Positions 7,129-10,951 of a stretch of DNA of 10,951 bases are shown here, piece by piece. Under the pieces are notes generated by a model that did no database searches, was not told the DNA's origin, and saw only the letters and a program-made list of their open reading frames with translations. Made by a program: the position numbers and the translations under genes. The stretch covers positions 1 to 10,951 of the forward strand of contig JACQAJ010000044.1 in the NCBI GenBank assembly GCA_016195045.1. The letters are read 5' to 3'. Numbering within the stretch: the stretch's first letter is position 1; every line of letters begins with the position of its first letter. Source of the DNA: Candidatus Azambacteria bacterium (GTDB lineage Bacteria > Patescibacteriota > Minisyncoccia > GWC2-36-17 > JACQAJ01).

Positions 7129-7203
7129 TGGTGCCCCTGGACCGAATCGGACGGTCATTTAGAGCTTAGGAGTCTCCCGTTCTATCCATTGAACTACAGG
7201 GGC
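7129..7203 (-). tRNA. tRNA-Arg (anticodon CCT) with encoded CCA
   Basis: Acceptor GCCCCTG/CAGGGGC, D stem GTTC/GAAC, anticodon loop CTCCTAA (anticodon CCT at 7168-7170, reading AGG) and T stem GACCG/CGGTC. The discriminator is A and CCA is encoded at 7129-7131, unlike tRNA-Ala nearby. The anticodon stem GGAGA/GCTCT has one A-G mismatch next to the loop and one G-U pair. The T loop is again TCCGATT with C at position 55. The first ten bases of the gene overlap the end of the upstream HTH/LAGLIDADG-like gene, whose TAG stop is the tRNA's own positions 8-10. Confidence 0.92.
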
Positions 7204-7832
7204 AAATTATCGAGTTTTTCTGTTATAACTTTTGCAACACTTTGAAGTAGTTTAAGATAATTACCTCCTTTTGTCACCCTCACTCTACACATTCCATATT
7301 GTAGTTTTCCTCGTTTTTTCCCTTTTAAAATATTTACATTTAATATACGATTAGAAGGAATTCCTATTATTTGTGCCCAGTAACGAATAGCTTGACCCCT
7401 ATCTAAATCCTCGTAGATTCGTACGGTAACCCTTAATTCCTCTTTAGTTACTCCTATCTCCTTAAGACAGGTTACGAATGTCTTAATAAGATTTGGATCG
7501 GAATTTAAAAGATTAAAATCTCGTTTTGTTCCTTCTCCCCAATAAAGACATGCGGCGATGATAATTTTCTCTGTTATACCAAGATCATTAATAATCTGTT
7601 CTGCTCTTTTTTGGGCATTTTTCCATGCAATTAAAGAACGTTTCTTACTGCCACCCTGATTGATTTTCCATAAATTAAGATACTGAGGTAATATTTCTAC
7701 ATTCTTAGCATATCGAAAAATGGTCGCACTACCTCTGTTTACGACATTTTTTATCTCTGGTAAAGAATGTCCTAATTGCCGTAGATGAATAATTTTATTT
7801 ATCTCTTTTTGTGAAATTTTTTCTTTTCCCAT
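7194..7832 (-). CDS. HTH plus LAGLIDADG-like putative homing endonuclease
   Basis: The 212-residue protein starts with a resolvase-type helix-turn-helix region (residues about 6-45, KEINKIIHLRQLGHSLPEIKNVV). The central segment IIAACLYWGEGTK (91-103) resembles a LAGLIDADG helix with its acidic residue. It is followed by NLLNSDPNLIKTFVTCLKEIG (108-127), then RVTVRIYEDLDR and YWAQIIGIP (151-159), which fit a compact single-motif LAGLIDADG fold. Such proteins usually act as dimers that cut DNA at long sites. The last codons (TTG CCC CTG TAG) lie in the acceptor arm of tRNA-Arg(CCT), and a tRNA-Arg-like 5' half sits 35 bp upstream of the start. This suggests an element specific for a tRNA gene. 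Activity is inferred from pattern only; a DNA-binding regulator is the alternative. Confidence 0.65.
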   Translation of the reverse strand: MGKEKISQKEINKIIHLRQLGHSLPEIKNVVNRGSATIFRYAKNVEILPQYLNLWKINQGGSKKRSLIAWKNAQKRAEQIINDLGITEKIIIAACLYWGEGTKRDFNLLNSDPNLIKTFVTCLKEIGVTKEELRVTVRIYEDLDRGQAIRYWAQIIGIPSNRILNVNILKGKKRGKLQYGMCRVRVTKGGNYLKLLQSVAKVITEKLDNLPL

Positions 7833-7867
7833 TAATTTTACTTTATCAGAAAATCATATATTGTTCA

Positions 7868-7903
7868 AGGACGGAACTGTTCTATCCATTGAACTATGGG
7901 GGC
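7868..7903 (-). pseudogene. Detached 5' half of a tRNA-Arg-like gene
   Basis: Reading down from 7903, GCCCCCA is followed by the same D arm as the intact tRNA-Arg; 18 bp (7879-7896) are identical to 7179-7196, exactly 700 bp away. Then come A, GTTCC and GTCCT, which would place anticodon CCT. Sequence similarity ends there, at the anticodon loop. The acceptor half would need TGGGGGC as a partner, which is not present, and it pairs only partly with the CAGGGGC of the intact gene. It is thus a broken tRNA gene rather than an exon of the neighbouring one. Confidence 0.75.
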
Positions 7904-7916
7904 CGGAGACTAGCTT

Positions 7917-8002
7917 ATTAGGTCGTAGGTGGTAGGTTTTTAGATTTGAAATCAAATTATTCCTACAACCTACTTACTACAACCTACCACCTACCACCTA
8001 AT
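7917..8002. repeat. GGTGGTAGGT word-type palindrome
   Basis: Arms of 22 bp at 7917-7938 and 7981-8002 pair with one mismatch. Both arms, and the loop at 7961-7980, are built from the word CCTACCA/CCTACAA. It lies between the - strand tRNA/endonuclease block and the + strand khpA promoter, where it could end transcription from either side. The GC content is higher than in the other word-type palindromes of the window. Confidence 0.6.
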
Positions 8003-8010
8003 TTTTCCGC

Positions 8011-8039
8011 TTGACACTAAGACTGACCAAGATTATAAT
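8011..8039 (+). promoter_or_regulatory. Perfect-consensus sigma70 promoter
   Basis: TTGACA (8011-8016), a 17-bp spacer and TATAAT (8034-8039) match the housekeeping consensus exactly. Initiation is expected near 8046, giving a leader of about 190 nt that includes the structured element at 8097-8217 before khpA. No other promoter of this quality was found, including upstream of the 16S gene, so it may also feed the rRNA if transcription passes the hairpins at 8583-8684. Confidence 0.85.
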
Positions 8040-8096
8040 CAAGTAGAAATTAATAGTCAAATACAGTATATGAAATAAAGGTCGGTAATAGAATAT

Positions 8097-8217
8097 AGGA
8101 CTTACGTGTTTGAATACAGTTCAAGGCGGAACCAAGCACCAAACGAGTTGTACCGACAGTACTACGAGTGAAGGTGCACAGGTTCCAACGAAGAAATGCA
8201 CCAAACACGTAAGTTCT
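8097..8217 (+). ncRNA. Structured repeat element, copy 1 (khpA leader)
   Basis: This 121-nt segment is bounded by a long terminal stem (ACTTACGTGTTTG and CAAACACGTAAGT pair perfectly over 13 bp, extended by three more pairs including one G-T). An inner stem pairs GGAACC (8128-8133) with GGTTCC (8181-8186), and GCACC with GGTGC. A central hairpin has GTAC/GTAC around CGACA. The sequence aligns over its whole length with copy 2 at 10762-10881, and most differences are transitions that keep pairing. It sits between the consensus promoter and the khpA start (17 nt away), so it must be transcribed if that promoter is used. It could be a regulatory leader, a processed small RNA or a MITE-like insertion. 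No known RNA family was recognised. Confidence 0.7.
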
Positions 8218-8233
8218 TAGAAAATTTATTAAT

Positions 8234-8569
8234 ATGTCAGATAAACCTCAATATCAAGAATTTCTAGAATACCTGATCAAGTCAATTGTTTCTCATCCAG
8301 AGAATGTTGTCGTTGAAAAGAAAGTTGATGAAATGGGAGTTCTTTTAATTCTTACTGTTCATCGAGAAGATATGGGTTCCGTGGTGGGACGAATGGGGGC
8401 GACCGCTAAATCAATTAGAAGTTTATTAAGAATTGTGGGTATTAAAAATAATGCTCGAGTGACCTTAAAGATTGAAGAACCAGAAGGCGGAACACGATTC
8501 GTTAGAGAAGAAGGATCATCAATGAGTGGTTCATCTTTAAATACTGCTATCAGTGATTTAAATCTTTAA
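8234..8569 (+). CDS. khpA: KH-domain RNA-binding protein KhpA
   Basis: This 111-residue protein contains one KH domain (about 8-82) with the GxxG loop as GRMG (52-55) in VVGRMGATAKSIRSLLR, followed by the usual VTLKIEEP strand. KhpA binds single-stranded RNA and in other bacteria works with KhpB in post-transcriptional control linked to cell division. The family is normally about 75-80 residues; here a Gly/Ser-rich tail of about 30 residues is added. The usual neighbours (rpsP, rimM) are absent; instead it lies between a structured leader element and the 16S gene. No Shine-Dalgarno sequence is present: only AAAATTTATTAAT precedes ATG. The next upstream RNA structure ends 17 nt before the start and could affect ribosome access. 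Confidence 0.92.
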   Translation: MSDKPQYQEFLEYLIKSIVSHPENVVVEKKVDEMGVLLILTVHREDMGSVVGRMGATAKSIRSLLRIVGIKNNARVTLKIEEPEGGTRFVREEGSSMSGSSLNTAISDLNL

Positions 8570-8582
8570 ATCTCATTTGCGT

Positions 8583-8621
8583 TTCTGCCTGTTTAGTTGT
8601 AAGATAACTGAACAGGCAGAA
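8583..8621 (+). other. Stable hairpin after khpA
   Basis: Sixteen base pairs (8583-8598 with 8606-8621, one G-T) around a 7-nt loop, with core CTGCCTGTT/GAACAGGCAG. No T-run follows, so it is more likely an mRNA 3'-end protection structure or RNase III-type site than a terminator. Confidence 0.6.
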
Positions 8622-8634
8622 CGTAAATAAAAAT

Positions 8635-8684
8635 ATAACCAGTTAAGATATTTTTAAAAAGATATTTTAACTGGCTATGTTTTT
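8635..8684 (+). terminator. Intrinsic terminator between khpA and 16S
   Basis: A 44-nt near-perfect hairpin (8635-8678, ATAACCAGTTAAGATAT with its complement, ending in a TTTTTAAAAA tip) is followed by GTTTTT. It would end the khpA transcript 85 bp before the mature 16S 5' end. If efficient, the rRNA needs its own promoter between about 8640 and 8714, where none of good quality was seen. Confidence 0.65.
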
Positions 8685-8714
8685 CTAGAACAAGCCGAGT
8701 ACCTTGAAAACCAT

Positions 8715-8741
8715 TTTGAGCTTTTTATTGTCAGTTTAAAA
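8715..8741 (+). other. 16S precursor processing stem, 5' arm
   Basis: This 27-nt stretch pairs with 10925-10951 (25 Watson-Crick pairs, one G-T and one mismatch). In bacteria the 16S leader and trailer pair in this way and are cut by RNase III. It lies 28 nt before the mature 5' end, so transcription must start upstream of 8715. A weak TTGAAA (8704)/TATTGT (8726) pair would start inside the arm and is therefore unlikely. Confidence 0.85.
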
Positions 8742-9308
8742 AAATGATTCTAATCGCAAGATTAGTTTAAATTGAGAGTTTGATCCTAGCTCAGGATGAA
8801 CGCTGGCGGCGTGGATAAGGCATGCAAGTCAAACGAGTTAATTAAAAACAATTAATGGCTGACGGATGGTAGCAATACTGTTTTTCAAAAGTTATGAGTA
8901 ATTAATTAATTAGTGGCAAACGAGTTAGTAACACCCTGGTACATACCATCGAGATGGGAATAACTTATCGAAAGATGAGATAATACCCAATAGCCTGATA
9001 GTCGAATTTTATTGACAAGAATAACTTGCGAATAAAATTCGGTTATCAGTAAAGGAGCAATCCGCTCGGTAATTGGCCTAGGTCCGATCAGCTAGTTGGT
9101 AGGGTAACGGCCTACCAAGGCGATGACCGGTAGGGGAGGTGAGAGCCTGACCCCCAACGACGAGACTGAGACACGGCTCGTACACCTACGGGTGGCAGCA
9201 GTCGAGAATATTCGACAATGGGCGAAAGCCTGATCGAGCGACGCCGCATGAAGGAAGAAGCCCTTAGGGGTGTAAACTTCTTTTCTTTAGGAAAAAAGTG
9301 TATCTCAC

Positions 9309-9408
9309 TTTCGTGAGATACAGTAAATAGCAAATAACAAAGATCAAGTAGAATTTGGAATTCAAAATTCTTCTACTTACTACTTACTGTTTTCTGTATC
9401 GAACAAAA
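9309..9408 (+). other. 100-nt expansion of 16S helix 17
   Basis: The native helix 17 closing stem is intact: 9297-9308 pairs fully with 9409-9420 (two G-U). In place of a short loop lies an AT-rich insert with its own pairing: GATACAG (9317-9323) with CTGTATC (9394-9400), and AAGTAGA (9346-9352) with TCTACTT (9372-9378). Repeated words such as TACTTAC resemble the intergenic word-type palindromes. Part of the insert can also form a competing 9-bp hairpin (9300-9308 with 9313-9321). Confidence 0.75.
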
Positions 9409-9534
9409 GTGAGGTACATTTGATTGTACTATTGGAATTAGGGGAGGCTAATTCTGTGCCAGCAGCCGCGGTAATACAGAATCCCCGAGCGTTATCCGGA
9501 TTTATTGGGCGTAAAGCGTTTATAGGCGGTATAT

Positions 9535-9583
9535 TTTTGTCGCAAGACAAAACTTCTTTAAATTGATTTTTCAGTTTAAAGAA
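9535..9583 (+). other. Two-hairpin insertion near the 16S helix 20/21/22 junction
   Basis: Between AGGCGGTAT and TAAGTCAG (contiguous in E. coli apart from a few bases) lie two adjacent hairpins. One is 7 bp with a GCAA tetraloop (9535-9552). The other has a 12-bp stem with a 6-nt loop (9554-9583). The opposite strands of the junction look normal. This junction is the binding site of protein S15 in E. coli. The insertion lengthens the V4 amplicon. Confidence 0.8.
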
Positions 9584-9881
9584 TTAAGTCAGTTGTTAAA
9601 TCCTAGGGCTCAACCTTAGAACCGCAACTGATACTGATAAACTAGAGATAGGTAGAGGCTTCAGGAACCACTAGTGTAGGGGTGAAATCCGTTGATATTA
9701 GTGGGAACACCAAAGGCGAAGGCAAGAAGCTGGGCCTAATCTGACGCTGATTAGACGAAAGCGCGGGGAGAAAAAAGGATTAGATACCCTTGTATTCCGC
9801 GCCCTAAACTATGAGTGCTGGCTGTTTCAAGTATCGACCCTTGGAGCGGCGAAGCTAACGCGTTAAGCACTCCGCCTGGGA

Positions 9882-9913
<32 letters not shown>

Positions 9914-10508
9914 AGACGGAGACTCGCACAAGCGGTGGACCATGTGGTTTAATTCGACAGTAAACGAGGAACCTTACCAAGGTTAGAAATCCCAACGAAT
10001 GACTTAGGAAACTAGGCCAGTCTTCGGACGTTGGGACAGGTGCTGCACGGTTGTCGTCAGCTCGTGCCCTGAGGCGTTCCCTTAAGTGGGGAAACGAGCG
10101 CAACCCCTATCGTATGTTACAAGTGTCATGCGAGACTGCCCGCGACAAGTGGGAGGAAGGTGGGGATGACGTCAAATCAGCGTGGCCCTTGATACCTTGG
10201 GCTACACACGTGGTACAATGGCCATTACAACGGGATGCCAAGTCGCAAGACGGAGCTAATCCCATCAAAAATGGTCTCAGTTCGGATTGGGGTCTGAAAC
10301 TCGACCCCATGAAGCTGGAATCGCTAGTAAACGCCAATCAGCTATGTGGCGTTGAATACGTTCTCGAGTCTTGTACTCACTGCCCGTCAAGCCAAGGAAG
10401 TCAGGAGTAGGTAAAGATCGCCTTTTAGGTGATTTAACTTAAGCTTGGTAACCGGGGCTAAGTCGTAACAAGGCAGCCGTAGCGGAAGCTGTGGCTGAAC
10501 ATTCTCCT

Positions 10509-10530
10509 TACTACAATTTTTATTGTAGTA
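10509..10530 (+). other. Hairpin at the 16S 3' end
   Basis: TACTACAAT and ATTGTAGTA (10509-10517 and 10522-10530) pair perfectly around TTTT. The stem begins in the last two bases of the mature 16S and so marks or covers the final cleavage site. Confidence 0.65.
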
Positions 10531-10556
10531 GAGTGTCGATTGAGGTTGATTGTGGA

Positions 10557-10718
10557 GGGGCTGTTACCAAATACCATTTCTACTGCAACAAGATATTTTG
10601 ATATGATAATCGTTTCAAAATTTTTCGATAGCCCATGGGGGCTACCTCAAAATTTGTTTAACGATTCTAATTCAAAAATATCTCGTCTCGCTACGAAAGC
10701 GTATTTGGCAACAGCCCC
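10557..10718 (+). repeat. 162-nt hairpin in the 16S trailer
   Basis: Terminal arms 10557-10574 and 10701-10718 pair at 17 of 18 positions (GGGGCTGTTACCAAATAC with its complement). Inner arms 10591-10614 and 10660-10683 pair at 19 of 24. The tip pairs TAGCCC with GGGCTA (10629-10634 and 10639-10644). The whole segment is therefore one long interrupted hairpin, lying between the mature 16S 3' end and the processing stem. The ends resemble terminal inverted repeats of insertion sequences, so a MITE is possible. No target duplication was found. Confidence 0.75.
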
Positions 10719-10761
10719 GTAAGAATTCTTTAATTAACCTTAGAGAGGAAACTGATAAATT

Positions 10762-10881
10762 AGGACTTACGCATTTGGATGCAGTTCAAGACGAAACCGA
10801 GCACTGAACGAGTCGTACTGACAGTACGGCGAGTGAGGAGCGGAGGTTTCAACGAAGAAATGCACCAAATGTGTAAGTTCT
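10762..10881 (+). ncRNA. Structured repeat element, copy 2 (16S trailer)
   Basis: Aligned end to end with copy 1 (8097-8217), with one gap. The terminal stem is kept as ACTTACGCATTTGG with CCAAATGTGTAAGT (one G-T). The inner stem is GAAACC with GGTTTC, where copy 1 has GGAACC/GGTTCC. The central hairpin is GTCGTAC/GTACGGC around TGACA. Fully conserved unpaired stretches include AACGAAGAAATGCACC and CAGTTCAAG. It lies within the pre-16S rRNA, before the 3' processing arm. It is flanked by TA on each side if the ends are GGACTT and AAGTTC, as a TA-targeting mobile repeat would be. Confidence 0.7.
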
Positions 10882-10924
10882 ACACCTCTTTAAAAACAGT
10901 CCCACCTAGTAGAGGCTTATTAGG

Positions 10925-10951
10925 TTTTAAACTGACAATAAAGAACTCAAA
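10925..10951 (+). other. 16S precursor processing stem, 3' arm
   Basis: Complement of 8715-8741 over 27 positions, running to the window edge and possibly beyond. It lies 414 nt after the mature 16S 3' end, far more than the few tens of bases usual in bacteria, because two hairpin elements occupy the trailer. A smaller hairpin, CCTCT (10885-10889) with AGAGG (10911-10915), lies just before it. Confidence 0.85.

Noticed and set aside
7129..7903. Group I intron with homing endonuclease in tRNA-Arg
   Set aside because: The downstream tRNA is complete on its own, and only about 35 nt outside the reading frame is left, too little for a catalytic intron core.
8704..8731. TTGAAA/TATTGT as the 16S promoter
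   Set aside because: Transcription would start inside or after the 5' processing arm (8715-8741) and destroy the almost perfect stem with 10925-10951.
10540..10722. A 60-codon + strand frame in the 16S trailer
   Set aside because: It spans the 162-nt hairpin, shows no protein family pattern, and lies inside a processed spacer.

Overview
The window looks like a chromosome segment of a Patescibacteria (Candidate Phyla Radiation) bacterium, perhaps a parcubacterial lineage. The 16S rRNA gene carries the deviations typical of that group: the 338-region block reads ACACCTACGGGTGG, the 910 region reads GGAATAGACGG, and the 1392 region reads TTGTACTCACTGCCC. The DNA is AT-rich, no protein gene has a recognisable Shine-Dalgarno site, and the intergenic spaces hold AT-rich inverted repeats. 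The placement is inferred from the sequence and was not computed.

Layout. The left third (+ strand) holds rplT (ribosomal protein L20) and a long RNase J gene: ribosome and RNA-decay housekeeping. A nested inverted-repeat element (2672-2921) follows. Three genes then lie on the - strand: a MurL-like L-Glu/D-Glu epimerase for peptidoglycan precursors, a 45-codon remnant of an AAA-type ATPase, and a 775-residue ABC protein with a long N-terminal extension. The ATPase remnant and the ABC gene are bracketed by a 39-bp direct repeat. Further right on the - strand are tRNA-Ala(GGC), tRNA-Arg(CCT) and an HTH/LAGLIDADG-like protein. The stop codon of that last gene lies inside the tRNA-Arg gene, and a detached tRNA-Arg-like 5' half lies on its other side, so it looks like a mobile element that uses a tRNA gene as its site.

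The right side (+ strand) starts with a perfect-consensus sigma70 promoter, then a 121-nt structured element, the RNA-binding KH protein KhpA, two hairpins (the second a good intrinsic terminator), and a 1.74-kb 16S rRNA gene. The 16S gene has an enlarged helix 17, an extra two-hairpin insertion near the helix 20/21/22 junction, and an altered anti-Shine-Dalgarno tail. A 27-nt processing stem flanks the rRNA, but its 3' arm lies more than 400 nt beyond the mature 3' end. The space between holds a 162-nt hairpin and a second, diverged copy of the structured element found before khpA. No 23S or 5S gene is visible.

The strongest lead is this pair of structured elements. They differ mostly by transitions, several of which preserve base pairs. 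One is the 5' leader of an RNA-binding-protein gene and the other lies inside the pre-16S rRNA next door. They may be a new non-coding RNA family or a MITE-like mobile repeat; the sequence alone does not decide.
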